A stretch of DNA of 64,000 nucleotides from CAYRHJ01 sp964424105 (GCA_964424105.1 CAYRHJ010000001.1:62001-126000), one strand, 5' to 3'. Positions 8,508-17,992 are shown, numbered from the stretch's first letter. Notes: generated from the sequence alone by a model not told the origin. Numbers and translations are program-made.

Positions 8508-10928
8508 ATGATTCATCAACCCACCGATGCCATGTCTCACCAACCCGTTTACGAGCCGCGAGCGCAAAGCGAGCGGTCCTCCGCGCTCCGTCAGACAAAC
8601 CGCGTCCGCCTGACCGTTCAGGGTGCGGTGCAAGGCGTGGGCTTTCGGCCATTCGTTTATCGACTTGCAAACGCCCTGGGGCTGGCCGGTTGGGTTGAAA
8701 ACACACGTCAAGGTGTGACCATCGAAGTCGAAGGCCCGCGGGAAAGACTGTCCGAGTTTCAAATCCGACTTGCAGCAGACAAACCGCCGCTGGCTACCAT
8801 TCTAACTTCCGAATCAGCCGCCGTTGATCCGCGCGGCATCGCGGGGTTCGAGATTCGCAAAAGCCCCTCCGCAGGGGCTTGCACCGCAATTATTCTCCCC
8901 GACCTGGCCAGTTGCCCCCACTGCATTGAAGACATTCTCGATCCTGAGAATCGCCGATATCAATACCCGTTCACCAACTGCACAAACTGCGGCCCGCGAT
9001 TCTCCATCATCGAGTCGCTTCCCTACGATCGACCCAACACGTCCATGAAACGCTTCACCATGTGTGCCGCGTGCCGAGCGGAATATGAGAATCCCGTCGA
9101 TCGGCGTTTTCACGCCCAGCCCAATGCCTGCCCGAGCTGTGGCCCGCGGCTGCAACTATGGGATGCGAGTGGGCAAACAGTTGCGGAGCGGCACGAGGCG
9201 TTATGGGTCGCCGCCGATTCCGTCAGAAACGGGCAGGTGTTGGCACTGAAAGGGCTGGGCGGTTTTCAGCTATGGGTGGACCCGCGTAACGGCGAGGCCG
9301 TCAATGTCCTGCGACATCGCAAGGGCCGAGATGAAAAACCGTTCGCCATGATGGTCCGCTCGATGGAACAGGTGATGGCCGTCTGCAAGGTCACCGGCGA
9401 GGAAGCACGTTTGCTCGAGTCTCCCGCGGCGCCGATCGTGCTGTTACGCAGCAAGGCAACCCCGGCGATTCCCATCGTTACCGGCGTTGCACCATCGAAC
9501 CCCTATTGGGGTGTGATGCTGCCCTACACGCCGCTGCATCATCTGCTTTTGCGCGAGCTGGATTTCCCCGTGGTGGCCACCAGCGGGAATTTTTCCGATG
9601 AACCGATTTGCATTGACGAACATGACGCGCTGATCCGCCTCCGCGGCATCGCCGACGTGTTTCTCGTTCACAATCGACCCATCGTGCGCCACGTGGACGA
9701 TTCCGTCGCGCGGGTCATTCATCGGCGGGCGATGCTTCTACGCCGGGCACGGGGTTACGCGCCGCTTCCCATCGCTGATGCAACCGCGACCGCCAAGTTA
9801 TCGACGTCCATACTGGCCGTCGGCGCCCATCAGAAAAACACCGTCGCATTTGCGAGAGACGGGCAGATTTTCGTCAGCCAGCACATCGGGGATTTGGTAA
9901 CCAAGCAGGCCTACGATGCTTTCAAAGCAGCCACGATCGATCTGCCCACGCTCTATGACGCCAAGCCCTTGCGATTCGCCTGCGATTTTCATCCGGATTA
10001 TCTCTCGACCAAGCGGGCCTACGAACTTGGCCCCACGGTGATCGGCGTGCAGCATCATCACGCCCATATCGTCTCCTGTATGGCGGAGAACGGCTTGGAT
10101 GGAACCGTACTTGGCGCATCGTGGGATGGAACGGGATACGGCCCAGACGGCACGATCTGGGGCGGCGAGTTTCTGCTTTGCAATCGTAAACATTTCGACC
10201 GGGTGGCCCATTTGAGGCTGTTCCCCCTGCCCGGTGGCGACCTGGCTGCGCGGGAGCCTCGTCGCAGCGCCCTGGGCTTGCTTTATACCATTTATGGTGA
10301 TGGGCTGTTCGACAGGACCGATCTGAAACCGCTGCAAGCTCTCGATGATAAGGATCGACGGGTCATTCGTACGATGCTCGCGAGAAACCTCAACTGCCCG
10401 TTGACGTCCAGCATGGGTCGATTGTTTGACGCGGTGGCGTCCATCATCGGCATCGGCCATCGTGTCCAAATCGAAGGCCGGGCGGCCATGGAGCTCGAAT
10501 TCCTGGCGGAACGGGACGATTCGAAAGACTTCTATCCGTTTTCGTTGGGCCAGACCGGCGAGATAAAAGGACCGACCCTTGCTGACACGGCCACCGGATC
10601 TTGCGTCATCGACTGGGCCGCGACGATACTGGCGGTGCTCGAAGACATGGCCCACACAGCGCCTATTGGTCGAATTGCCCGCAGGTTTCACAATACGTTG
10701 GTGGAGATGATCGCGGTCGTCGCCCAACGAGCCGGTCAACAGCGGGTGCTGTTGTCTGGAGGTTGTTTCCAGAACAGACTGCTTGCCGAGGCCGCCATCA
10801 CTCGACTCGCCAAGGACGGGTTTCAGCCCTATTGGCATCAGTGGATCCCGCCCAATGACGGGGGCATTGCGCTGGGGCAAGCGGTCATCGCGCGAGAGCG
10901 TCTAGCGGAGTCAACGCCATGTGCCTAG
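8508..10928 (+). CDS. hypF: HypF carbamoyltransferase for hydrogenase CN ligand synthesis
   Basis: Makes the thiocyanate precursor of the Fe cyanide ligands from carbamoyl phosphate, working with HypE. Order of domains: acylphosphatase (VQGVGFRPFVYRLA), two zinc fingers (CPHC...CTNC and CAAC...CPSC), YrdC-like domain, and a Kae1-like domain with the HHHAH metal motif. The conserved protein begins around NRVRLTVQG, about 28 residues after the ATG at 8508. The preceding residues (YEPRAQSERSSALR) are encoded by the second copy of a 41-base intergenic repeat, so the N-terminus is atypical; an ATG at 8532 also remains possible. It overlaps hypC by 10 bases. Confidence 0.93.
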   Translation: MIHQPTDAMSHQPVYEPRAQSERSSALRQTNRVRLTVQGAVQGVGFRPFVYRLANALGLAGWVENTRQGVTIEVEGPRERLSEFQIRLAADKPPLATILTSESAAVDPRGIAGFEIRKSPSAGACTAIILPDLASCPHCIEDILDPENRRYQYPFTNCTNCGPRFSIIESLPYDRPNTSMKRFTMCAACRAEYENPVDRRFHAQPNACPSCGPRLQLWDASGQTVAERHEALWVAADSVRNGQVLALKGLGGFQLWVDPRNGEAVNVLRHRKGRDEKPFAMMVRSMEQVMAVCKVTGEEARLLESPAAPIVLLRSKATPAIPIVTGVAPSNPYWGVMLPYTPLHHLLLRELDFPVVATSGNFSDEPICIDEHDALIRLRGIADVFLVHNRPIVRHVDDSVARVIHRRAMLLRRARGYAPLPIADATATAKLSTSILAVGAHQKNTVAFARDGQIFVSQHIGDLVTKQAYDAFKAATIDLPTLYDAKPLRFACDFHPDYLSTKRAYELGPTVIGVQHHHAHIVSCMAENGLDGTVLGASWDGTGYGPDGTIWGGEFLLCNRKHFDRVAHLRLFPLPGGDLAAREPRRSALGLLYTIYGDGLFDRTDLKPLQALDDKDRRVIRTMLARNLNCPLTSSMGRLFDAVASIIGIGHRVQIEGRAAMELEFLAERDDSKDFYPFSLGQTGEIKGPTLADTATGSCVIDWAATILAVLEDMAHTAPIGRIARRFHNTLVEMIAVVAQRAGQQRVLLSGGCFQNRLLAEAAITRLAKDGFQPYWHQWIPPNDGGIALGQAVIARERLAESTPCA
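8550..8590. repeat. 41-base dispersed repeat, copy 2, inside the hypF 5' end
   Basis: Direct-repeat partner of 8293-8333, here read in frame as YEPRAQSERSSALR ahead of the HypF acylphosphatase domain. Either translation starts upstream and includes the repeat, or a non-ATG start after it is used. Confidence 0.85.
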
Positions 10929-11173
10929 CCGTACCGGGTATTTTAACGAGTGTCAGCGATGACGACCCGATCCTGCGAAAAGGGAAGGTCGATTTCGGCG
11001 GCATTATCAAGGAGGTTTCATTGGCCTGCGTGCCCGAGGCGACCGTCGGCCAATACGTCTTGGTACACGTGGGCATGGCCATCAGCGTCGTCGATGAAAT
11101 CGAAGCCAAGCAAGTCTTCGAGTATCTCGACCGCATGGGCGAGCTTGCCGAACTGGAGGCCGACGGGGCATGA
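10919..11173 (+). CDS. hypC: HypC hydrogenase assembly chaperone
   Basis: Small chaperone that carries the Fe(CN)2CO unit with HypD and docks on the large-subunit precursor. It begins MCLAVPG, with the essential Cys2, and keeps the HypC core (GKVDFGGIIKEVSLACVPEA, VGQYVLVHVGMAISVVDE). The 84 residues are normal. It overlaps hypF by 10 bases and hypD by 4 (ATGA), so all three are probably coupled in translation. Confidence 0.96.
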   Translation: MCLAVPGILTSVSDDDPILRKGKVDFGGIIKEVSLACVPEATVGQYVLVHVGMAISVVDEIEAKQVFEYLDRMGELAELEADGA

Positions 11174-12291
11174 AGTTCATCGACGAATATCGAGACGCCG
11201 CAGCCGCAAAACGACTGTCGCGGGCCATCGCCCGGATCACGACGAAACCGCATTCGCTGATGGAAGTCTGCGGCGGGCAGACGCACTCCATCGTCAAATT
11301 CGGAATCGACGAACTCCTGCCCGACGCGATCACCTTGATTCATGGTCCGGGCTGTCCCGTCTGCGTCACGCCCATCGAGCTGATCGACAAGGCCGTCGAT
11401 CTCGCCGGTCGCGACGGCGTCATCTTCTGCTCGTTCGGGGATATGCTCCGGGTTCCGGGAAGCTCGAAGAGTTTGCTCGACGTCAAATCGCAAGGCGGAG
11501 ACGTACGCGTCGTCTACGCACCCGTCGACGCCGTGCGACTCGCCGAAAAAAACCCCGATAAGCAAGTTGTCTTTTTTGCCGTGGGATTCGAGACGACCGC
11601 CCCGGCCAACGCGATGGCGGCCATTTATGCGAAACAGCGCCGCGTGCCGAATTTTTCCATGCTTGTATCACACGTGCTCGTCCCACCCGCGATGGAAGCG
11701 ATTCTTTCGTCTCCGCAAAACCGAGTGCAAGGATTTCTCGCCGCTGGCCACGTCTGCGCGGTCATGGGGTGCGATGAATATGTTCCCCTCGCGAAAGCGT
11801 TCCGCGTGCCCATCGTCGTCACCGGTTTCGAGCCTGTGGATATCCTTCAGGGCGTCTATGCGTGCGTGAAACAGCTCGAAGAAGGCCGGGGCGAGGTGGA
11901 AAACCAATACAAACGCACCGTGCGAAATGAAGGCAATAGGAATGCGCAGGAACTCATCCGCCGAGTGTTCACCGTCGTGCCTCGTCAATGGCGGGGAATC
12001 GGCAATATCCCGCGCAGCGGCCTGGGGCTTACCGCGGACTATCAGGAGTTCGATGCCGAGCGACGCTTTGAATCAGTCTGCGGGAGCATTGACGAACCGG
12101 CGGAGTGCATCAGCGGTTTGATTTTACAGGGCGTCAAGAAACCCAACGAGTGCTCCGCGTTCGGCACGCGCTGCACTCCGGAAAGCCCATTGGGCGCACC
12201 GATGGTCTCCTCGGAAGGCGCGTGTGCCGCCTACTATCGCTATCGTCGCCATGACACCCGCCCGCAACGGGTTCAAATAGGATCAACCTGA
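11170..12291 (+). CDS. hypD: HypD Fe-S scaffold for Fe(CN)2CO assembly
   Basis: Scaffold on which the hydrogenase iron receives CN and CO. Conserved motifs are present: MEVCGGQTHSI (Cys at about 34), HGPGCPVCVTP (about 58-68), GFETTAPANA, and the C-terminal Fe-S cysteines (GVKKPNECSAFGTRCTPESP). Length of 373 residues matches the family. The start overlaps hypC, and the last base of its stop is the first base of the hypE ATG. Confidence 0.96.
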   Translation: MKFIDEYRDAAAAKRLSRAIARITTKPHSLMEVCGGQTHSIVKFGIDELLPDAITLIHGPGCPVCVTPIELIDKAVDLAGRDGVIFCSFGDMLRVPGSSKSLLDVKSQGGDVRVVYAPVDAVRLAEKNPDKQVVFFAVGFETTAPANAMAAIYAKQRRVPNFSMLVSHVLVPPAMEAILSSPQNRVQGFLAAGHVCAVMGCDEYVPLAKAFRVPIVVTGFEPVDILQGVYACVKQLEEGRGEVENQYKRTVRNEGNRNAQELIRRVFTVVPRQWRGIGNIPRSGLGLTADYQEFDAERRFESVCGSIDEPAECISGLILQGVKKPNECSAFGTRCTPESPLGAPMVSSEGACAAYYRYRRHDTRPQRVQIGST

Positions 12292-13346
12292 TGCCCTCGC
12301 CACCATTCCCTAGCGCAATCTGTCCGCTTCCCACCGTCAACAATGGCTGCGTCCTCCTGGCACACGGCGGTGGTGGTACGTTGATGCATCGTCTGATCGA
12401 GGAGGTCTTTCTTTCCAGGCTGGCTCCGTCGAACGTGGCGGAGCAGCATGACGCAGCCGTCATGACGATCGGCTCGACGAGAATCGCTTTCACGACCGAT
12501 TCATTCGTGGTTCGACCGCTGTTCTTCCCCGGCGGCGACATCGGCTCGCTCGCCGTGCACGGAACCGTCAACGACTTGGCTATGAGCGGCGCACATCCAC
12601 TTTTTCTAAGCACCGGTTTCATTCTTGAAGAAGGATTCCCCATTGCGGACTTGAATCGCCTGGTCGATTCCATGGCCGATGCCGCTCGAATGGCAGGTGT
12701 GCAGATCATAACCGGTGACACAAAAGTCGTGGACCGGAACAAGGGTGACGGCGTATACATCAACACCGCGGGGATCGGACTCGTGTCGCATCGGCTTGAA
12801 ATCTCGCCCAAGTCCGTGCGACCGGGAGATGCCATCATCGTCAGCGGCGACATTGGCAGGCATGGCATCGCCATCATGGCCCAGCGCGAAGGCCTGGAGT
12901 TCGAGACGACCATCGAGAGCGATTCCGCCGGCGTTGCCGGAACGGTCCAAAAGCTGTTGGATGCAGGCATCGAGGTTCACTGTCTGCGCGACTTGACCCG
13001 CGGCGGACTGGCCAGCGCCCTCAACGAAATCGCCACCGCCGTCGGCGCGCAATTCGAACTTGACCAGGCATCAATCCCCGTTCGAAATGAAGTTCAATCC
13101 GCGTGCGAAATCCTGGGCTTCGATCCCTTGTACGTGGCCTGCGAAGGGCGGTTCGTGGCATTCGTGCCCGCCTCGGACGCGACGCACACGCTGCGGGTCC
13201 TGCACGACGACACAATGGGCCAAGACGCTCGGATCATCGGCCACGTCGCCTCATCAGGCCACCCGATAGTGACCATGAAAACGCTCATCGGTTCAGGGCG
13301 CATTGTTGACATGCTTTCGGGAGAACAACTTCCGCGCATTTGCTGA
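12291..13346 (+). CDS. hypE: HypE thiocarboxamide dehydratase
   Basis: AIR-synthase-like enzyme that dehydrates the carbamoyl group, received from HypF on its C-terminal cysteine, to a cyanide ligand. The protein ends in the required PRIC. Nucleotide-binding features include AHGGGGTLMHRLIEEVF and TDSFVVRPLFFPGGDIG. The 351 residues are typical. It is the last gene of the hydrogenase operon. HypB, the GTPase partner of HypA, is not encoded in this window. Confidence 0.96.
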   Translation: MPSPPFPSAICPLPTVNNGCVLLAHGGGGTLMHRLIEEVFLSRLAPSNVAEQHDAAVMTIGSTRIAFTTDSFVVRPLFFPGGDIGSLAVHGTVNDLAMSGAHPLFLSTGFILEEGFPIADLNRLVDSMADAARMAGVQIITGDTKVVDRNKGDGVYINTAGIGLVSHRLEISPKSVRPGDAIIVSGDIGRHGIAIMAQREGLEFETTIESDSAGVAGTVQKLLDAGIEVHCLRDLTRGGLASALNEIATAVGAQFELDQASIPVRNEVQSACEILGFDPLYVACEGRFVAFVPASDATHTLRVLHDDTMGQDARIIGHVASSGHPIVTMKTLIGSGRIVDMLSGEQLPRIC

Positions 13347-13657
13347 ATCCCATACATTCAATGCCGATCCGATTCAACGGACCAACTTACTTATTGACGT
13401 TTGAATGGTGTAATGAAGTCGAACCGCTACTGCCGCAGAACCGTCACCCCGGCGAAAGCCGGGGTCCAGGAAAGTTTTTTGCAGTTCCACGCTTTCGCGG
13501 AAACGACCACCATCGTTCAGTTGACCATTCAAAGATCAATAGTCGTATTTGGCACGCCTCATGCCATCGAATAATATTGTCAAATGATGGTGAACGCCCC
13601 AGTTACGGAATAATCTCACCCATGTTCCACACGAATCCCACGACTCAGGAGGTAAAA
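13347..13657. other. Intergenic region between hypE and the malic enzyme gene
   Basis: Contains the first MITE-like repeat (13392-13541). After it, about 115 bases lead to a strong ribosome-binding site (CAGGAGG, 13646-13652) for the malic enzyme gene, whose promoter probably lies in this stretch. Reading frames running through from 13340 are chance extensions. Confidence 0.6.
13392..13541. mobile_element. MITE-like element, copy 1
   Basis: A 150-base element with about 18-base terminal inverted repeats: TATTGACGTTTGAATGGT at the left, and at the right the reverse complement TATTGATCTTTGAATGGT (two mismatches). Inside are an ACCCCGGC hairpin (13446-13465) and a second hairpin-like CGCTTTCGCGGAA segment. 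The copy at 15483-15634 is the same over its whole length. No coding capacity, so a non-autonomous element is the best reading. Confidence 0.8.
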
Positions 13658-15343
13658 ATGGAGATCCCAGCCAACACCAGGGAACGGAATACGGCTGATC
13701 TGGCCTTGCGCGGTGTGTCCGTGCTCTATAACAGCCACCTGAATAAGGATGCCGGATTCTCGCATGCCGAGCGACGCAAACTTGGGCTTGACGGGCTTTT
13801 GCCATACCGAAGCCTGTCCATCGAGGAGCAGGCGGCCCTCGAGTTGGAACACGTGCGGGAAAAGGCGACGGACCTGGAAAAATTCATTGGCCTGGCCAGC
13901 CTGCAAGATCGCAATGAAACGCTCTTCTACCGAGTTCTGGTGGAGAATCTACCGGAGCTTCTACCCATCGTTTACACACCGACCGTCGGTCTCGCCTGTC
14001 AACGTTACAGCCACATTGTCCGTCGGCCGCGAGGCCTGTGGATCACTCCCGAAGATGAGTCGCGGATCCCCGAGCTGCTTCGTAATTGGCCTCACGCGGA
14101 TATTCGGCTGATCGTCGTTACGGACAACGAGCGAATCCTCGGTTTGGGTGATCAAGGCGCGGGGGGGATGGGGATCCCGGTGGGTAAGATCGCATTGTAT
14201 TGTGCCGCGGCGGGCATACACCCGCGTTACTGCCTTCCCATCAGCCTCGACGTCGGTACGGACAACGCCGAACTGCTCAACGATCCGCTGTACGTTGGAT
14301 ATCCCGTTCGCCGCCTGCGCGGTGCAGCCTACGACCGGTTCATCGAGTCGTTTGTTAAGGCCGTCGAAGCGGTCTTTCCCAACGCCCTGATCCAATGGGA
14401 GGATTTTCACAAGGGAATTGCCTTCGCCGTACTCGATCGATATCAAAAGCGAGTCGCCAGCTTCAACGACGACGTCCAGGGAACGTCGGCGGTGACGCTC
14501 GCTGGTATCTTCGCCGCCCTGCGGCTTACCGGAGGCGCGCTGGTCGATCAGAGGATCGTATTCGTCGGCGCGGGCGCAGCCGGGGTGGGCATCGGACGAT
14601 TGATAAGCGATGCCATGCGTGCCCATGGGGCCAATGCAGCAGACGTTCGCCGCGCGTTGGTCTACGCAGATAGCCAGGGACTCCTGCATGACAAGCGGAG
14701 TTTCCGGGATGAGCACAAGCGCGAAGTGGCCATGCCTGCTGAGCAGTTTCAGGAATATGGGTTCAGCGGGGCGGAGCCGATCGAGCTGATCGAGATCGTC
14801 CGGCGCGTCAAGCCGACGATTATTATCGGAACGACGGCCACACCCGGAAGTTTCACCGAAGACGTGATTCGCGAAATGTCGCTGCACGCAGAGAGGCCGA
14901 TCATTTTCGCGATGAGCAATCCGACTTCCAAGACGGAGTGCACGCCGGACGAAGCCATGCGATGGACCAATGGAACGGCGCTCGTCGCCACCGGCAGCCC
15001 CTTCCCTCCCGTGGTCTACGAGGGGAAGACGTTTGTGATCGGGCAAGCGAACAACGCTTTCGTATTCCCCGGGATCGGACTTGGTTGCATTCTGTCCGAG
15101 GCCCGCGAGGTCACCGCCGGCATGTTTTCGGCGGCGGCGACGGCGCTGGCAAGCTGCATCACGGATGAGCGGCTCCAACAAGGCGCACTGTACCCCGATC
15201 AATCGGAGCTGCGGACCATCAGCCGCAAAATCGCCTGCGCCGTGATTCGCCAAGCCCGCGAGGAGCGAGTCGGGCGTATTCTCACGGACGAATCGATGCA
15301 GCGAATCGTGTCGGAGTTCATGTGGTTTCCAGCCTACACGTAG
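13658..15343 (+). CDS. maeA: NAD-dependent malic enzyme (oxaloacetate-decarboxylating)
   Basis: Oxidatively decarboxylates malate to pyruvate and CO2. It has the family core: VYTPTVGLACQRYSHI with the catalytic Tyr, GLGDQGAGGMGIPVGK, a substrate Lys region (WEDFHKGIAF), the metal-binding FNDDVQGTSAV and the Rossmann motif VFVGAGAAGVGIG. At 561 residues it has the size of the MaeA/SfcA type. The ATG at 13658 follows CAGGAGG with five-base spacing, so the longer upstream frame through the MITE is rejected. It is a single gene with its own terminator-like hairpin, flanked by two MITE copies. Confidence 0.95.
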   Translation: MEIPANTRERNTADLALRGVSVLYNSHLNKDAGFSHAERRKLGLDGLLPYRSLSIEEQAALELEHVREKATDLEKFIGLASLQDRNETLFYRVLVENLPELLPIVYTPTVGLACQRYSHIVRRPRGLWITPEDESRIPELLRNWPHADIRLIVVTDNERILGLGDQGAGGMGIPVGKIALYCAAAGIHPRYCLPISLDVGTDNAELLNDPLYVGYPVRRLRGAAYDRFIESFVKAVEAVFPNALIQWEDFHKGIAFAVLDRYQKRVASFNDDVQGTSAVTLAGIFAALRLTGGALVDQRIVFVGAGAAGVGIGRLISDAMRAHGANAADVRRALVYADSQGLLHDKRSFRDEHKREVAMPAEQFQEYGFSGAEPIELIEIVRRVKPTIIIGTTATPGSFTEDVIREMSLHAERPIIFAMSNPTSKTECTPDEAMRWTNGTALVATGSPFPPVVYEGKTFVIGQANNAFVFPGIGLGCILSEAREVTAGMFSAAATALASCITDERLQQGALYPDQSELRTISRKIACAVIRQAREERVGRILTDESMQRIVSEFMWFPAYT

Positions 15344-15351
15344 CGAGACAA

Positions 15352-15385
15352 GCTCCCAGGCCGAAAGGCGGCCTCGGAGCCTTTC
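15352..15385 (+). terminator. Terminator-like hairpin downstream of maeA
   Basis: GCTCC-C-AGGCCG pairs with CGGCCT-C-GGAGC around an AAAGG loop (15352-15380), with one mismatch, followed by CTTTC. It starts eight bases after the maeA stop. The T-tract is weak, so intrinsic termination is likely but not certain. Confidence 0.65.
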
Positions 15386-15482
15386 ATCAATTCAATCAAC
15401 CGGCGTGGCGCACACAGTTAAGTTCGCGCGACGCCGGTTTGGTGCGCAAAGCTCGGCACCTACACGAGCGCCCACGGCCATT

Positions 15483-15634
15483 CTAGTGATGTTTGAATGG
15501 TGTTATGAAGTTGATCCGTTCTTGCCGTAGAACCGTCACCCCGGCGAAAGCCGGGGTCCCGGCAAGCGTGCTGCCGTTCCACGCTTTCGCGGAAACGACA
15601 ACCATCGTTCAATTGACCATTCAAAGTTCGATAG
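15483..15634. mobile_element. MITE-like element, copy 2
   Basis: Same element as 13392-13541 and in the same orientation, with ends CTAGTGATGTTTGAATGGT and the inverse of CTATCGAACTTTGAATGGT. The internal ACCCCGGC hairpin is at 15537-15556. The two copies differ at scattered positions, so they are not a recent duplication. They bracket maeA. Confidence 0.8.
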
Positions 15635-15692
15635 TGTCGTGGGTTGCGGTCGTCTCGTGTCCTATTCGATGCGGTCGTCCGACGCGGGCGCA

Positions 15693-16862
15693 TCAGAACG
15701 GGCTGAACCGAATGCGATCGCCGCCGGCCAGTGGTGCAAGCAGCACCCTTCTTTCGGGATTGACCCAGGCTGCGCGATCGCCCAGCACGGTGGCCTGGCC
15801 CGAAAGTCCGGTGTCACGAAATCGAGCAAGCTCGCGCACTCCGCCGGCGCGGTCGTATCGTCGGATGATGAACCGATCAGGCTCGCTTGGCAGTCGAACC
15901 TGGTGCTCCTGCGTGATGAAAAACTCATCGCTGGCGCCGACGGGTTCGCCGCTGACGCCGTCGGCCCATACAAACGTGGTGCCCGTGGGAATGTCGTACG
16001 CACTGACGCGCCAATCGTCGATGCCCGGCTCGGCCCAGACGACGAGGTTTTCGGTCAGAAACAGGATTGAGTCGTGGAAGACATCGTCAACTGTTGCGAT
16101 GATCGTCGATTCACCGGAAATTAGATCGCGCAGCACGACCTGCGAGACTCCGTCCAAATCCCGGAAGACATAGGCCAGCCGATCTCCTGAAAGTCGCACA
16201 TCCGCGAAGCGCTCGCCGATGATCTCGACGCCCAGCGCGTTACCGCCCAACTCTTCCACGCGCAACGAGTGCTGAACGGTGTTGCCGTCGATCACCACAA
16301 AGGCCACCCGCCCATCGTCAAGGACCAGCGGTGGCACGATCGCTCGCCCATCTGACAGCGATTCCTCGAACAGGACTTGATCGATGCCGATTCCTTCAAA
16401 CGCCCCGACCACGATCTGCGAGCGCGGGTCTTGCCCAAGTCCGTCAAAGCTCAGGTAGGCGATCCATTGTCCGTCGGTGGCCAGTGCGACCAGACCGATC
16501 GATGTCAAGAACGGTCGAACCAGGTCGCGGCGCTTGCGCTCGATGTCGTAGGCATACAGATTCACTGGACCGATCAGCCCCGGGATGATGACGGTACCTG
16601 TCGGCCCCGGGAAGTTCAGGCGGATGTCGCCGAGATTCGTGCCATAGAGCACGCGGGCGTTGTTGCCGCCGAGCAGAACGGGATAGGGCTTGCTGTCGAA
16701 CGGATCCGCCGCGAGATCGTCAAATGCCGATTCCAAGTCATTCAGGGCTGCGTCGATCGGTCGCACCAGGTTGGCGGGATCGAACAAGAAATCGATGCTT
16801 CCGCAGCCGCTGATCAAAAACGCCGACACGCTGGCACATGTGCAAATTGTTCTTCTGAACAT
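15693..16862 (-). CDS. Exported lipoprotein, probable beta-propeller
   Basis: Begins MFRRTICTCASVSAFLISGC, a short lipoprotein signal with the lipobox ISGC at Cys20. The start ATG at 16862 has AGGAGG seven bases upstream, so the longer frame to 17000 is rejected. The 389-residue protein has repeated patterns such as DGQWIAYLSF, DGRVAFVVID, SGDRLAYVFRD and ENLVVWAEP, like TolB/WD40-type propeller blades. No enzyme motif is seen. It is probably a membrane-anchored protein outside the cytoplasm; function unknown. Confidence 0.78.
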   Translation of the reverse strand: MFRRTICTCASVSAFLISGCGSIDFLFDPANLVRPIDAALNDLESAFDDLAADPFDSKPYPVLLGGNNARVLYGTNLGDIRLNFPGPTGTVIIPGLIGPVNLYAYDIERKRRDLVRPFLTSIGLVALATDGQWIAYLSFDGLGQDPRSQIVVGAFEGIGIDQVLFEESLSDGRAIVPPLVLDDGRVAFVVIDGNTVQHSLRVEELGGNALGVEIIGERFADVRLSGDRLAYVFRDLDGVSQVVLRDLISGESTIIATVDDVFHDSILFLTENLVVWAEPGIDDWRVSAYDIPTGTTFVWADGVSGEPVGASDEFFITQEHQVRLPSEPDRFIIRRYDRAGGVRELARFRDTGLSGQATVLGDRAAWVNPERRVLLAPLAGGDRIRFSPF

Positions 16863-17015
16863 GGATGAGCCTCCTTGGGCAAGTGCCCATTTTGAACGGA
16901 TGCCTAGATCGACCCAGCTTGAAATTTGTTTTTCGGACCTATTCACCATAACCGAATAAACGACGCGTGAATAGGACCGTGTATAGCAAAATTCGACCAA
17001 AACGCCCCAACAGCC

Positions 17016-17054
17016 GCCTCAGCGGCCTCAGCGGCCTCAGCGGCCTCAGCCGCT
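17016..17054. repeat. Minisatellite, four copies of a 9-base unit
   Basis: CCTCAGCGG is repeated three times, followed by a fourth variant CCTCAGCCG, in the intergenic region upstream of the hybrid kinase. Confidence 0.85.
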
Positions 17055-17298
17055 GCGCTTTCCATGCGCCATTCAAACGGCCAACACCATCGCCCGATGA
17101 TCCTTGGCTATCCGTTCCGATTCGCGCAGTCAATGGACTTGGGCGTGGATGGAATGGCCCGAAGACGTGCGAACGAGAAATCGCAACCGCAGGATTGACA
17201 CCAGCCGTACGTGCCGCAACGTGTCGAAACGCGCCGCAAACTGATTCGCAAACAACATATACGAAAACGGCTCGATGGTCAGGACGTGTGGCGAGGTG

Positions 17299-17327
17299 CC
17301 CCATCCATCGCGCGGCGATGGGTGGGG
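17299..17327. repeat. Strong intergenic hairpin
   Basis: CCCCATCCATCG and CGATGGGTGGGG form a 12-base stem with one wobble pair around a five-base loop. There is no T-tract, so it is more like a repeat palindrome than a terminator. Confidence 0.7.
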
Positions 17328-17992
17328 TCTTGATGATCGGCGTGCGGAGTCCCGATGATTGGCGTTCGGAGAATTTCGAACATACTAGTCAATTCCGGGT
17401 TCATCATCGCCACGTTCAAACCTATGGACTGATGGCTTTACACCACAAGGTGAACAGGACGATTTACGGTCAGACGCGGTTTTGATCCATTGGGATGGGT
17501 AGCGGGAGTACGAGGTACGTTCGCGAGGGCGCGCTCGAGTGCCCGTTGGGCTTGGCGGAAGCAGAGCCGTCGTCCCATAAGCTGATTCGGACCCAGGCGG
17601 GCAGGCGCTTACAAACCCTTCACGTCCAATTCGCCGACTACGTGTTTAGCGGATCGCTTCACTTTTGCCCGTCGAATGGCCCTCTCGTCGAAGTAAGAAC
17701 GCCTGACGCAATGGCCGAACCGCCATTCGAATAGACAGGAGGACCGCTTCCTGAACAGGTGGTTTCCGGAAGTCGTCACGCGGTTCGCGTGCCATGGACT
17801 GCCTCGTCCGTTTGCCATACGGAACGCTCCCGCCCGGTTCTACCCGTGCGGTGTTTAACTTGACGGGTCCGATTCGATGTGTTCGTGGGCTGCTTTGCCA
17901 TGCTGCACGCTCCCTCATTGGTCGCGTGCAGGGTCGCGTCCAGGGCCGCAGCTCTGAAATTGTTAGCCAGTTCGTCGGTCATGTAGATAACG

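Larger units (their letters stand above)
15344..15692. other. Intergenic region after the malic enzyme gene
   Basis: Holds a terminator-like hairpin right after maeA and the second MITE-like copy. About 58 bases remain before the convergent lipoprotein gene. No gene is seen. Confidence 0.6.
16863..17992. other. Long intergenic region with short repeats
   Basis: About 1.1 kb between divergent genes. It carries a 9-base minisatellite (17016-17054) and a strong hairpin (17299-17327). Short reading frames (for example 17495-17734) have no recognisable domain, no ribosome-binding site of note and no consistent codon use. It must hold the promoters for the lipoprotein gene and the hybrid kinase gene, but I cannot place them. 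A decayed gene or an untranslated RNA is possible. Confidence 0.5.

Noticed and set aside
13340..13657. N-terminal extension of the malic enzyme through the MITE
   Set aside because: Sequence is that of a repeat element; AGGAGG before the ATG at 13658 marks the true start.
13961..15253. 430-codon reverse-strand frame opposite maeA
   Set aside because: Antisense shadow; the forward frame encodes an unmistakable malic enzyme.
17495..17734. Short frame in the intergenic region before the hybrid kinase
   Set aside because: No domain, no signal and no clear start; I cannot tell a decayed gene from chance.
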